Assembly (NCBI GenBank): GCA_021647705.1
Contig: JAKIUF010000047.1
Span: forward strand, 1 to 35,813
Source: Gammaproteobacteria bacterium
GTDB lineage: Bacteria; Pseudomonadota; Gammaproteobacteria; SZUA-152
Length of the DNA: 35,813 bases
Reading direction: 5' to 3'
Shown: piece after piece, positions 26,052-34,805 of the stretch
Layout: every line of letters starts with the position of its first letter
How positions within the stretch are numbered: the stretch's first letter is position 1
Notes under the pieces: generated by a model
Database searches by the model: none
What the model saw: only the letters and a program-made list of their open reading frames with translations
Told to the model about the DNA's origin: nothing
Made by a program: the position numbers and the translations under genes

Positions 26052-26930
26052 TTTTTTAAGTATTTTCTCTGAATTTTAAAACTGGAGTGTAAAAAAGGTT
26101 TATATATATTTTAAGGATATAAAGCCTGTCGCTTATTAGTATAGATAAATAAAAGTCCAGAAAAAATTATTCTGCTTCAATTCGGAAATCGTGTATCAAC
26201 AGTATGTTTTTAACAAAGATGGGGTGGAGATAATGACCATATGAATATGATGAGAGCCAATAAATAATGCTGGAATGTAAAAGGAAACGCTATTGTGAGA
26301 TTATTTACAGGCGATCATGTTGCTGGGTGATGCTGCCATATGAAACATTGTTTTTGAAAAAAAGCAAGAATGGACAAGCATTAGCGATTGTGTATTTTTT
26401 AATTATGGATAGCATATGGCGAATAGGTGATAGACAGTATTTAATAAAATCAGGTTTGTTGGTAATCCTTTCTGCCTGAAATACTACGATTTTAAACCAT
26501 ATCAAGTTTGGATTAATTCTAACTAATACTAGTCGGTGATGTGATATTTATTTATATTAATAATCATTAATATTTTTATCTCTCTGTTTAAGAATATTGG
26601 CTTAAATATTAATATTTCTGGTTATTTAGTAAAACGTTATAAACCAAAGATAATATCAAAGATATGTTATCTCATAGTATAAGAAATAATTCCCGGGATA
26701 ATATAATTATGTAATTAATCCCATAAAATTATGTGATGTATTTCCATTGTTTATAATAATGTCTATTATGATATGATCCCGTGTATTAGTTAATTGTAAT
26801 TTTAAACAACAGGTTGCCTGAGACCTCATCGTTTGATTTACAATAAATAGGGATGTTACTACTGATAAACAAGGGTGTTAGTGTTTTTCGTTTATTTTTG
26901 GTAAATAAATAATAAAATAGAGGGTGTAAA
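26052..26930. other. AT-rich non-coding stretch upstream of MauG-like gene
   Basis: About 880 bases with no convincing gene. A 70-codon open frame at 26267-26479 has no ribosome site or family features. The DNA is markedly AT-richer than the neighbouring genes, especially from 26540 to 26800, with many short A/T repeats. It should carry the promoter of the downstream gene; no operator or promoter could be assigned with confidence. Confidence 0.5.
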
Positions 26931-28304
26931 ATGAATGTTAAAAAAATAGTCATGTCATTTATTGTGCCGATAACCGGCCTGACTTTGTTAAGTGAAAGCT
27001 CAGTTGCAAGCAATTATCATTATGACCAATTGCCTCCTCCATCTGTCGATAGCAATTTTTATGACAATGGCAACCCGATGGAAGCCAAAGTTGCATTAGG
27101 TAAATTTCTTTTTTTTGACAAAATCCTCAGTGGTAATCAAAATACTGCGTGTTCCACATGCCATCATGGTCTGACTGATACAGGTGATGGTCTATCTTTG
27201 CCGGTCGGTGAGGGCGCGCGTGGTATAGGCGTGACTCGCGATACGGGTACCGGGTCTGATGCGATTCATGAGCGTGTTCCACGTAATGCGCCACCATTAT
27301 TTACGTTAGGTGCAATTGAAATCGATACACTGTTTCATGATGGGCGTGTCGAGATCGATGCCACACAACCCAGCGGTTTTAGTACCCCCGCAGGTGATGA
27401 TTTACCTCTGATTCTTGAGAATGTGCTGGCAGCACAGGCTATGTTTCCGGTGACATCCGCAACTGAAATGGCGGGCCAGACGGGGGAAAACCCGATTGCT
27501 GATGCTGTGACTGCAGGAAATCTTGCCGGTGTTGGCGGAGTTTGGCCACAACTTGCTGATCGCTTACGAAACATACCGGAATATGTTTCAATGTTTAATG
27601 AAGCATTTGGTATTACAGCTGATCAAATCACGTTTGCACATGCGGCCAATGCAATATCCGCATTTGAACGAGTAGCTTGGCGTGCCGACAACACTCCCTT
27701 TGATCATTTTCTCCGGGGCAATAAAAAAGCCATGAGTAAATCAGCACGGAAAGGTATGAGGCTGTTTTATGGTAAAGCCGGTTGTTCAGGTTGCCATAGT
27801 GGTACATATTTGACTGATATGCAGTTTCACGCAATCGGGATGCCGCAGATTGGTCAGGGTAAAGGGCATGGGGAAGATGGATATGAAGATATGGGCCGTG
27901 CTTCAGTAACCGGTGATGAGACCCAAAGATATCAATTCCGCACCCCCCCTTTACGCAATGTCGCTCTGACCGGGCCGTGGGGTCACTCCGGTGCTTTTGA
28001 TACATTGGAAGGCATTGTGCGCCATCATCTTGACCCGGAAGCATCACTGGACAATTATGATTGCAGTACAGAGCCCCGATTACCTTCGCGAGCCGATCTC
28101 GATGCACATGATTGTTTTGTTATGAATGATCCGGCATTAGTCATGAATATCAAGGATGCGAATGAACTTGAAACAGTACAACTTAGTGAGAAGAAAATTA
28201 CTTACTTGATGGATTTTTTACATGCGTTGACGGATCCAGACAGTGTCGATATTAGAAATGATGTACCAAGAAGAGTGCCAAGTGGCTTGTCACTTGTTGA
28301 TTAA
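26931..28304 (+). CDS. MauG/cytochrome c peroxidase-family di-heme protein, long form
   Basis: This is a 457-residue periplasmic di-heme protein. A signal peptide (about 1-27, ending SSVASN) is followed by two heme sites, CSTCH at 74-78 and CSGCH at 285-289. Family features include ALGKFLFFDKILSGNQNTA, FHDGRVE, NKKAMSKSARKGMRLF and RTPPLRNVALTGPWGHSGAF. In that last motif the usual Tyr/Phe-Met before His is Trp-Gly (His352), and the residue 14 positions on is His366, where classical peroxidases have Met and MauG has Tyr. It is about 110 residues longer than the relative at 998-2035, mainly between the hemes and near the C-terminus (a Cys378/Cys395 pair could form a disulfide). A GAGGG site precedes the ATG. 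Stands alone; substrate unknown. Confidence 0.88.
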   Translation: MNVKKIVMSFIVPITGLTLLSESSVASNYHYDQLPPPSVDSNFYDNGNPMEAKVALGKFLFFDKILSGNQNTACSTCHHGLTDTGDGLSLPVGEGARGIGVTRDTGTGSDAIHERVPRNAPPLFTLGAIEIDTLFHDGRVEIDATQPSGFSTPAGDDLPLILENVLAAQAMFPVTSATEMAGQTGENPIADAVTAGNLAGVGGVWPQLADRLRNIPEYVSMFNEAFGITADQITFAHAANAISAFERVAWRADNTPFDHFLRGNKKAMSKSARKGMRLFYGKAGCSGCHSGTYLTDMQFHAIGMPQIGQGKGHGEDGYEDMGRASVTGDETQRYQFRTPPLRNVALTGPWGHSGAFDTLEGIVRHHLDPEASLDNYDCSTEPRLPSRADLDAHDCFVMNDPALVMNIKDANELETVQLSEKKITYLMDFLHALTDPDSVDIRNDVPRRVPSGLSLVD

Positions 28305-28392
28305 AAATGATAATGGTCAAAAGTTGGTGACGGCACTTAAGTTGCTTTAGAGGGTGTCATCGCCAACTTAAAACCTATATCGGATAGAAAAG

Positions 28393-28427
28393 GGGGGGAT
28401 ACACAAAATTGAATCGTGAATCCCCCC
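28393..28427 (-). terminator. Terminator between convergent genes
   Basis: GGGGGGAT (28393-28400) pairs with ATCCCCCC (28420-28427); after an A-A mismatch, CAC pairs with GTG inside. On the minus strand the stem is followed by CTTTTC, so it best serves the YciI-like gene; it may also slow transcripts from the MauG-like gene. Confidence 0.65.
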
Positions 28428-28442
28428 AGCTTCTTTGCTTAT

Positions 28443-28730
28443 TCAATCAAGTAAAAACGTTAGACGTTCATCGACTTTTGAAGGTGTGATTTCAAGAATT
28501 TCTGCACTGACCACATTTTCTGCGACAAATGGATCATCGTTTACTCTGTGTTGAAGGTCTGCCAGTGAAATGTTATGTGCGACCACTCCACCACCTGAAT
28601 TGGGTTGAAGACTGCCTGCCAACAAAAAAATACCCTCATCAAAGCCACGTTTAATCCATTCGTTATGGCCTTCCATAAATTGACTGGCTTGGCCTTTGTT
28701 TTCAGAAAATTTAAGAAGCACAATGAACAT
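28443..28730 (-). CDS. YciI-like small protein
   Basis: This is a 95-residue cytosolic protein with the ferredoxin-like YciI fold pattern. It shows an N-terminal strand MFIVLLKFSE, the conserved HNEWIKRGFDEGIFLLAGS (His22) and the NDDPFVAENVVSAEILEI end with Asp65/Asp66, which in this family pair with the His. The biochemical role of most YciI proteins is not known; some are small-molecule-binding or dehydrochlorinase-like. It is single, convergent with the MauG-like gene. Confidence 0.8.
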   Translation of the reverse strand: MFIVLLKFSENKGQASQFMEGHNEWIKRGFDEGIFLLAGSLQPNSGGGVVAHNISLADLQHRVNDDPFVAENVVSAEILEITPSKVDERLTFLLD

Positions 28731-29046
28731 CGGTTTTTCTCCTATCAGCTTGGTTGGGTGAGTTTATCTGTTTTGCTTTCAGTATAAACTTATGCTGCTG
28801 ACAGCGTCGTGTCAGTAGCCAACAATTTCCTTGGAGGAGTTTGCAGACCTGGGAGAACCCCCTGTCTGGCTGTAAATATGAATTAAGCGCTAAAAATACG
28901 CTACTCTTAAAAATTACCGGGTATTTAACGCAAAGGGCGCAGAGGACGAAAATTTTCTTGTGTTTTTCTCTGCGTCCTTTGCGTCTCTGCGACCTCTGTG
29001 TTTATAACACGTCACCTGTCAGTACCACGGCAACATAACCTCCCAA
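28731..29046. other. Intergenic region holding a palindromic repeat
   Basis: These 316 bases lie between two minus-strand genes. They contain the second palindromic repeat copy and the upstream region of the YciI-like gene. No gene is seen. Confidence 0.5.
28929..28983. repeat. Dispersed palindromic repeat, copy 2
   Basis: CGCAAAGGGCGCAGAG (28929-28944) pairs with CTCTGCGTCCTTTGCG (28968-28983) over 16 positions with one G-U. Further words shared with copy 1 (TCTCTGCGACC) extend to about 29001. Such CGCAGAG/CGCAAAG palindromes are seen scattered in many bacterial genomes. Confidence 0.65.
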
Positions 29047-29472
29047 TCAGACCAGGACCAAGCTCAATACACCACCAATAAACATCGCAATTCCCATAGC
29101 AAGTATCATCCAGTCACCTTGCGCACCGGGTTCAAGGGTTGCTGTTTCATGTTGTTCCGGGTCATAAAATATGTCCACCTTTTTACCGACAGGATACTTG
29201 TCGTTATAGGCTTTAGTAAACTCCGGCAGGGGGTGGGTGCCTTCGGGAAATTCATATTGTTTTCGGTATTTTTTACCATCGAGCTGGTAGCTGAAAACAA
29301 TTTCTGGTAACAGATCATTTTCCGCCGAAGAGGGATTGGACGTTTCGATAGTGCCCGTAGTACGGGGCCATTGTTTGATTCTTCGAGACTTTTGCAAAAT
29401 CAGCCAGCCCCAAATACTGATACCAATGCCACCAAGGGCGACGGATGCAAGAATGATTGAATAGAAGTTCAT
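29047..29472 (-). CDS. DUF3592 family membrane protein
   Basis: This is a 141-residue protein with one membrane helix at each end (about 4-26 and 119-140). A soluble middle has the DUF3592 pattern: RRIKQWPRTTGTIETS, FSYQLDGKKYRKQYEF and the YPVGKKVDIFYDPEQHETA strand pair. The function of the family is unknown. It lies 46 bp downstream of glnD on the same strand and may be read from the same transcript. Confidence 0.75.
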   Translation of the reverse strand: MNFYSIILASVALGGIGISIWGWLILQKSRRIKQWPRTTGTIETSNPSSAENDLLPEIVFSYQLDGKKYRKQYEFPEGTHPLPEFTKAYNDKYPVGKKVDIFYDPEQHETATLEPGAQGDWMILAMGIAMFIGGVLSLVLV

Positions 29473-29518
29473 GGAATTAATTATCTTTTAAAAGCGAGTA
29501 AAGTTGTACGGTTATTTT

Positions 29519-32206
29519 CTATTGGTCCAGCAATTGGGTGATGGTTTTACGCAGGCATTCTTTATCGCTGTCTTGCAGAGAAGTTTGTTGAGTGTTAGTG
29601 ATTAAAAAAATATCTTCGGCACGTTCACCAAAGGTAGCGATTTTGGCATTTTGCAGTAATACATTGCAGTGCAGCATGCCGCTGGCAATGCGGGCGAGCA
29701 GGCCAGGGCGGTCACTGGTAACGACTTCCATTTGTGTGCGCTGGTTTTTTTCATCATCACGAAAGTGAATTTTTGTCGCAATAGGGAAGTGTTTTTGCTG
29801 CCGGGTCAGGGCGATGTTTGTCTGTGATATATCATCGGGGTGATGCAAATTGTTGTTGAGTTGTGTACAGATTTCATTTTGGCGGTGGATATCGGTAATT
29901 TGTTTTGCATTGCGGTCAAGCACCAAAAACGTATCCAGTGTAAAGCCATTATTTGAAGTGATTACGCGCGCATCAATAATGTTTAGGCCAAGGGCTTCAA
30001 GTGTGGCGGTAATGGTAGCAAATATATAATTTTTATCCCGCGTATAAACAAAAATTGCGCTGCCACCACGGTGGGTCTCACCGCGTATGAGAATCAGTGG
30101 CGCATCGTTGTTGCCATGCTCAATAATGGCCCGTGTGTGCCAAGCGATTTCATCAGCGGAATGGCGCAGAAAATAATCCTGCCCCAGCAGTTGCCATTGT
30201 TGGTTGATATCTGCTTTGTTTAGTGTCGCTTTTTTCCGTTGGGCGTTCAGCAGAGTGAGTGCCTGTGTCTGGGTGTCTGTGGCCAGTCCCTGGTGGTCCA
30301 CGGGATTGTCCAGGCCGTGTCGAAGTGCGCGCGAAGTAGCGTGGTACAGCTCGGCCAGTAATGCATCTTTCCAGGAATTCCACAAGCTGGGGCTGGTGGC
30401 ACGAATGTCGGCGACGGTGAGCAGGTAAAGGTGATCAAGGCGTTTTTGATTACCGATGTGTTGTGCAAATTCGGCGATAATATCAGGGTCGCTGATGTCT
30501 TTGCGCTGGGCAGTGACAGACATGAGCAGGTGGTTTTCCACCAGCCATTTAATGATTTGTGTATCGTGTTCATTGATGCTGTGTTTACGGCAAAAGATGG
30601 CAGCATCTATCGCCCCTAATTTGGAGTGGTCACCCCCACGACCTTTACCAATGTCATGGAAAAAAGCGCTAAGGGTGAGAATTTCCTGTTTATCGATACG
30701 TTTGATAATACGGGTACTTAATGGAAACTCATTGGCAAATTCCGGTACGGTCAGGCGGCGTAAATTTCGCACAACAAACATGGTGTGTTCATCAACGGTA
30801 TAAACGTGGAACAGGTCATGCTGCATTTGTCCAACAATATTGCCGTAAACGGGCAGATAGGCGGCCAGTACGCCATATCGATTCATGCGCCGCAGTTCAT
30901 GGGTTAGGCCAACACCCTGGCGAAACAGTTCGATGAACAAGTGGTGACAATGTGGATTGTTGCGGAAATCTTCGTCAATCAAGTGGTGGTGCTGATGTAC
31001 CAGACGAATAGTGCCAGCGCTGACACCACGTAATTGGGGATCACGCGCCATGAGTACAAACAGCTCCAGCAGTGCGGAAGGTTGTTGAGTGAATACAGCA
31101 TTATGGGTAACTTCCAATTTTCCATGGCGTGACTGGAAACGCTCGTTGATGCGTATGGGGGAAGCACTTTTGTACTCACTTTTGCTTTTATCGTCAAAGC
31201 AAATGCTTTCCTCAAACAAATCAAGCAGCATTTCATTGAGCCGGGAGAGTTTGAGCACGGTGCGATAGTAAGCTTTCATAAACTGTTCGACGGCAAGGCG
31301 ATTTTTCTGGTCTTTGTAACCGAACTGTGTAGCCAGAGTGCGCTGATGATCAAATAACAGACGATCTTCCCGCCGCCGGGTTAATGTGTGTAATGCAAAA
31401 CGAATGCGCCAGAGAAAATTTTGTGCATTGTTAAGGCTGTGAAATTCCTCCTCCGTTAAAAAACCATGGGCAACAAGGTCGTGCAGCGTGTTTGCGCCGA
31501 AGTGGCGTTTAGCCACCCAGCCGATGACCTGCAAATCACGCAGGCCACCGGGATTTTCTTTGATATTGGGCTCCAGATTGTAAGCCGTGTCATGAAAACG
31601 ATGGTGGCGGGCGATTTGCTCGTCGCGTTTAGCGCGAAAAAACGCCAGACCGGGCCAAATACTGTCCGGGCCAGTGGTTTTTTTCATTTGCAGAAATAAA
31701 GCTTCCGGCCCGATCAGCAACCGTGCCTCCATAAGATTGGTAGCCACGGTAATGTCAGCAGTGGCCTGTTCGATGCAGTCCTGCACGGTACGAGTGCTAT
31801 GGCCCACTTCCAGGCCAAGATCCCACAGAAATAATAAAAAACGTTCGATATTTTCCGCGTGTTGCGGAATGGCCTCATCGTTAGAGATGAGAATCAGCAG
31901 ATCGATATCGGAGGCGGGGTGTAGCTCGCTGCGTCCGTACCCCCCCACAGCGACGAGAGCGATATTTTCATGGCTGCCAATGCATTGTTGCCAGATACGC
32001 AACAGCAATTTGTCTACCAATTCAGCCCGCTGTGTCACCAACTCTTGCACCGGCACATCGTTTTCAAACCGTGCCTGGAGAGCGGCGTTGGAAGATTTAA
32101 GCTGGGCACGGAAGACGCTGAGCGGCGTGCTGGTTTGTGCCACGGCGGCATCAAATTCCTGCCAGTCACAAACATCGGTGCAGGCGGTATTACTGCTTGA
32201 ATTCAT
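29519..32206 (-). CDS. glnD: GlnD, PII uridylyltransferase/uridylyl-removing enzyme
   Basis: This is the nitrogen-status sensor that uridylylates PII proteins when glutamine is low and removes UMP when it is high. It has 895 residues, the usual length. Parts in order: nucleotidyltransferase domain with VGGYGRSELHPASDIDLLIL (Asp100, Asp102); the helical linker with ENPGGLRDLQ; the HD domain with FFHDIGKGRGGDHS (His517, Asp518); and two C-terminal ACT domains (about 705-780 and 818-895, for example VVTSDRPGLLARIASGMLH) that sense glutamine. GGA precedes the ATG at 7 bases. No typical glnD neighbour (map, dapD) is present. Confidence 0.95.
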   Translation of the reverse strand: MNSSSNTACTDVCDWQEFDAAVAQTSTPLSVFRAQLKSSNAALQARFENDVPVQELVTQRAELVDKLLLRIWQQCIGSHENIALVAVGGYGRSELHPASDIDLLILISNDEAIPQHAENIERFLLFLWDLGLEVGHSTRTVQDCIEQATADITVATNLMEARLLIGPEALFLQMKKTTGPDSIWPGLAFFRAKRDEQIARHHRFHDTAYNLEPNIKENPGGLRDLQVIGWVAKRHFGANTLHDLVAHGFLTEEEFHSLNNAQNFLWRIRFALHTLTRRREDRLLFDHQRTLATQFGYKDQKNRLAVEQFMKAYYRTVLKLSRLNEMLLDLFEESICFDDKSKSEYKSASPIRINERFQSRHGKLEVTHNAVFTQQPSALLELFVLMARDPQLRGVSAGTIRLVHQHHHLIDEDFRNNPHCHHLFIELFRQGVGLTHELRRMNRYGVLAAYLPVYGNIVGQMQHDLFHVYTVDEHTMFVVRNLRRLTVPEFANEFPLSTRIIKRIDKQEILTLSAFFHDIGKGRGGDHSKLGAIDAAIFCRKHSINEHDTQIIKWLVENHLLMSVTAQRKDISDPDIIAEFAQHIGNQKRLDHLYLLTVADIRATSPSLWNSWKDALLAELYHATSRALRHGLDNPVDHQGLATDTQTQALTLLNAQRKKATLNKADINQQWQLLGQDYFLRHSADEIAWHTRAIIEHGNNDAPLILIRGETHRGGSAIFVYTRDKNYIFATITATLEALGLNIIDARVITSNNGFTLDTFLVLDRNAKQITDIHRQNEICTQLNNNLHHPDDISQTNIALTRQQKHFPIATKIHFRDDEKNQRTQMEVVTSDRPGLLARIASGMLHCNVLLQNAKIATFGERAEDIFLITNTQQTSLQDSDKECLRKTITQLLDQ

Positions 32207-32283
32207 ATTGATTCCGGGTCAGATGGATAGAACTGGATTATCGGCGTATTTCGGGTGTTTTGCAGCAGTAATTTTCTGCTGAG

Positions 32284-32793
32284 TTAGTTAGCGTATAACA
32301 CTTGCACTTTATGAGTTTCAGGATTAACGCCTATTATTGTAATATGTTCTACATCATATTCACCTCTTGTGAATATGTACGCTTTCAGGTTATTCCATAA
32401 TGATTCTGACCCAGAAAGTTCAGTTTTAAAGCGGTCATACTCGGCTCGGGGAATAAGTGTTGCCTTTGTTCCCTTAATTTCGATACCTGGAGAAAATGTC
32501 TCCAAAAATTTATTAAGGCCTGTTTGTGTATCAAATTTTGATGTGAATTTTTTACCTAGCATCCAACCATATCCATCAGGGGCACTTTCCCATTCCTGAT
32601 TGATAAATGTAACAGGCAGAGCTGATAGCTGAATTAGAGTATTTATATTGTTGTCGTTTAAAGCGTCACGATAATCAACAGCTATTTGTGACGTTGATTT
32701 CAGCAGATTTTTTTCGGTGGCTCCGCATGCAGTGGCAATTATACAAAACGCCATCAAAATAAATTTATGTGTGTATTGCGTAAACATATTCAT
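32284..32793 (-). CDS. Putative lipoprotein of unknown function
   Basis: This is a 169-residue protein. The N-terminus has a basic/hydrophobic signal (HKFILMAFCIIATAC) whose end looks like a lipobox, so Cys23 would be lipid-modified. The mature part has aromatic- and charge-rich strands (WESAPDGYGWMLGKKFTSK, FTRGEYDVEHITIIGVNPE) but no family I recognise. It is 77 bp from glnD on the same strand. Confidence 0.6.
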   Translation of the reverse strand: MNMFTQYTHKFILMAFCIIATACGATEKNLLKSTSQIAVDYRDALNDNNINTLIQLSALPVTFINQEWESAPDGYGWMLGKKFTSKFDTQTGLNKFLETFSPGIEIKGTKATLIPRAEYDRFKTELSGSESLWNNLKAYIFTRGEYDVEHITIIGVNPETHKVQVLYAN

Positions 32794-33015
32794 TCAGAGT
32801 TTTAAGATTAATAGCTGGAGTTCAGGCATTTCGTCCAAAAAATGGGTATTTGTTTGCCGATGATTCCCGGCTCCATCAAATACTCTATCAAACACATTCA
32901 GAAATTAATGACTTATTGCTGAGTACCTGCTGGATGTTGAAAAGAATAGGGGGAATCGATTTATCAAAGTTATATTATTAAAAGTGGTCCTCTGGTTCTT
33001 TTTGTTGCAAGGTTT
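32794..33015. other. Short spacer with possible coding remnant
   Basis: These 222 bases lack a start-to-stop gene. One plus-strand frame stays open from about 32800 to 32983 without a start codon and could be a gene fragment; it resembles nothing I can name. Confidence 0.3.
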
Positions 33016-33390
33016 TCATTTTTTGGGAAAATATTTAACGCCTGCAAGCCCTTCAAAGTCACAATCTTGTGTCCAGACCAGAGCGTCAAATTTTTGTGCT
33101 GTAGCATAGATAATACTATCAGCTAATGGCAGCTTATATTCGATACCATAATGTGCAGCATTGATAGCTAGTGAAGCGTCTAGTGGTACAACTTTGCCTT
33201 GTTCCATATGAGCCACACATTCCAATGCTAAATCCTCACCTTTCTGACGAAAGACACACTTAAAAATTTCGGTAATTGTAATGCTTGGAACAATCAGCTT
33301 GTCAATGTTTTCTATTGGCTGAGAAAATGATTCTGTATTAGCGTCACCCGCGAAATACGATAACCATGCGGAAGAATCTACGACATTCAT
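33016..33390 (-). CDS. vapC: PIN-domain toxin (VapC type)
   Basis: This is a 124-residue PIN-domain ribonuclease, the toxin of a type II toxin-antitoxin pair; relatives cleave tRNA or rRNA. The four acidic metal-binding positions are present: Asp5 (VVDSSAWL), Glu41 (TITEIFK), Asp91 (PLADSIIYATA) and Asp109/Asp111 (TQDCDFEGL). The ATG overlaps the antitoxin stop by 4 bp. Its own start is set by that overlap. Confidence 0.88.
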   Translation of the reverse strand: MNVVDSSAWLSYFAGDANTESFSQPIENIDKLIVPSITITEIFKCVFRQKGEDLALECVAHMEQGKVVPLDASLAINAAHYGIEYKLPLADSIIYATAQKFDALVWTQDCDFEGLAGVKYFPKK

Positions 33391-33593
33391 ATGCGACCAT
33401 CATCTCTGTCAATATCCGTATCAATTCCCTTAAGAAAACCTTTCAGCTTTTTCATTGGTCTTATCGGAATTAGCTCGATACGGTTACGATAAGTCAGCAT
33501 TTGTATCTTTTGGCCAGATACAATACCCATTGACTCTCTTACTTCTTTGGGGATAACTACTTGAAATTTAGGGGAAACTGTTACAGATAGCAT
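33387..33593 (-). CDS. vapB: AbrB/SpoVT-type antitoxin (VapB type)
   Basis: This is a 68-residue antitoxin and probable autorepressor. The first 45 residues form a swapped-hairpin AbrB domain: VTVSPKFQVVIPKEVRESMG, then GQKIQMLTYRNRIELIPI. The remaining tail is the toxin-binding part. It lies immediately before vapC with a 4-bp overlap, the standard order. Operator sites are expected in the bases just upstream (33594-33655), but none was assigned. Confidence 0.88.
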   Translation of the reverse strand: MLSVTVSPKFQVVIPKEVRESMGIVSGQKIQMLTYRNRIELIPIRPMKKLKGFLKGIDTDIDRDDGRI

Positions 33594-33655
33594 AATAATA
33601 CCTCATCGATTTCAGTTTGGTATTACTTTATAGCTATCGATACGGTGTGTCAAAC

Positions 33656-33842
33656 CGCTAACGTTTTGATCAAGATAAAAGGGGGGCGACCGAGCAAGGT
33701 TGATTCTTCTCGTTAGCGTGAATCCTGGCTCCGGCAAGGCCGTTTGGTAGGGTGTATTTTATACGCCGGGGTTACTTCAGTATCGTACTGCATACTGGCT
33801 GTTTGTGTTGGTGAAATGTCAAACAATACCCCCTCTTTTTTT
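33656..33842 (+). ncRNA. Candidate structured RNA (three-way junction), possible intron piece
   Basis: Nested complementarity is dense here. CGCTAACG (33656-33663) pairs with CGTTAGCG (33711-33718). GGTGTAT (33751-33757) pairs with ATACGCC (33761-33767). GGGGT (33768-33772) pairs with ACCCC (33828-33832) and encloses two stems: CAGTAT/ATACTG (33778-33783, 33792-33797) and GTTTG/CAAAC (33801-33805, 33820-33824). A seven-T run follows at 33836-33842. No protein is encoded. It may be an independent RNA or a piece of group II intron domain I; strand is inferred from the T-run. Confidence 0.4.
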
Positions 33843-33969
33843 GGTTTTCAGTCTCAAGGTTGAATCGGCTGATGCTCTCTTAAAGATAAAATGGTTAGTG
33901 GGCCATTAAATGACCCCATCGATTTACTCTGTTAGAAAACCTGATGCTATTGTCATTGTTAGATGATTA
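33843..33969. other. Spacer downstream of signal peptidase gene
   Basis: No gene is seen. It contains the first copy of the 15-bp motif TGACCCCATCGATTT (33911-33925). Together with the preceding structured stretch it makes up the gap between vapB and the signal peptidase gene. Confidence 0.4.
33911..33925. repeat. 15-bp motif, copy A
   Basis: TGACCCCATCGATTT, identical to copy B at 35057-35071. Each lies just past the stop of a minus-strand gene. The words resemble those often flanking REP-associated transposase genes, from memory only. Confidence 0.55.
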
Positions 33970-34770
33970 CTACTCAACAGATTTACCAATTCGATTTACA
34001 TCTTTAGAAAACCAGATATAAGTCACCTTACCGATAACGTCAGCTACTGGAACAGTTCCCCAGAATCTACTGTCATTGCTATTATCTCTCCAGTCTCCTA
34101 AGAAAAATAACTCGTTTTCAGGCACTTTTCTTTCCTTCATTGAGATTGAAAAGTTTTTTAGCCTTTTGCTTTCAGGAACAAGCAGTGCATTCTCAGGTTT
34201 TCCATTTCGAATGACAATACCATTGCTTATCAATACAGTATCATTGCTAACTGCCGCAACCCTTTTGACATATGGAATGCTTCTATCCTTAGGGTATAGA
34301 AACACGATAACATCCCCCACCTTCGGCTGTTGATACCTCGTATTAACGGTTATGAAATCACCAATCTGTAACGTTGGCACCATCGATTTTGCAGGAATTC
34401 GATATGTTTCATAACCGAGAATATTCCCACGAGAAGAAAATAAGACATTAGCTATGACCGAGACAGCAACAAATATTGCCAGATACCAATGCCATCGGTT
34501 ATATGGCTGTAGTTGGTATTCTTTGTTTCCCAGAGCAAGTTTCACTGAACTGATTACAATAAAAATATAAAACCCTATAGAAAATACGATAAACGATACA
34601 GCGCCATAAAAAATAGACAGAATGCCAAATACACCGGCTAATAGAATTACACCATATTGAATGCCGATTAATGATAAACCTTTTCTAAGGCTTCCTGCAT
34701 AAACATGTCCAAGACCGGGCACTATCAATGACAATATTGCTGTCCATATGGGGCTTCTCTTTTTTATCAT
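33970..34770 (-). CDS. lepB: Signal peptidase I with extra N-terminal membrane domain
   Basis: This protein cleaves signal peptides at the outer face of the inner membrane. The ATG at 34770 is preferred because AAGGAAG lies 8 bases before it (an in-frame ATG at 34791 is possible); the product is 266 residues. The catalytic Ser129 is in AKSMVPTL and the general-base Lys169 in IPYVKRVAA. The later box GDWRDNSNDSRFWG is intact. Unusually, the first 110 residues hold several hydrophobic helices starting with a PGLGHVYAGSLRKGL motif, as in small TM2-like proteins. Standing in accessory DNA, it is probably an additional peptidase rather than the housekeeping LepB. Confidence 0.85.
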   Translation of the reverse strand: MIKKRSPIWTAILSLIVPGLGHVYAGSLRKGLSLIGIQYGVILLAGVFGILSIFYGAVSFIVFSIGFYIFIVISSVKLALGNKEYQLQPYNRWHWYLAIFVAVSVIANVLFSSRGNILGYETYRIPAKSMVPTLQIGDFITVNTRYQQPKVGDVIVFLYPKDRSIPYVKRVAAVSNDTVLISNGIVIRNGKPENALLVPESKRLKNFSISMKERKVPENELFFLGDWRDNSNDSRFWGTVPVADVIGKVTYIWFSKDVNRIGKSVE

Positions 34771-34805
34771 GCTTATTGCTTCCTTCATCATCTAATGCCC
34801 TTCTC

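Noticed and set aside
26267-26479. A 70-codon plus-strand open frame
   Set aside because: No ribosome site, odd composition, Cys- and Trp-rich translation with no family resemblance, set in AT-rich non-coding DNA.
32800-32983. Open plus-strand frame as a transposase remnant
   Set aside because: No transposase motif could be recognised, and there are no terminal repeats.
33656-33718. CGCTAACG/CGTTAGCG inverted repeat as an integron attC site
   Set aside because: The ends do not fit the RYYYAAC/GTTRRRY core rule and no integrase is present.
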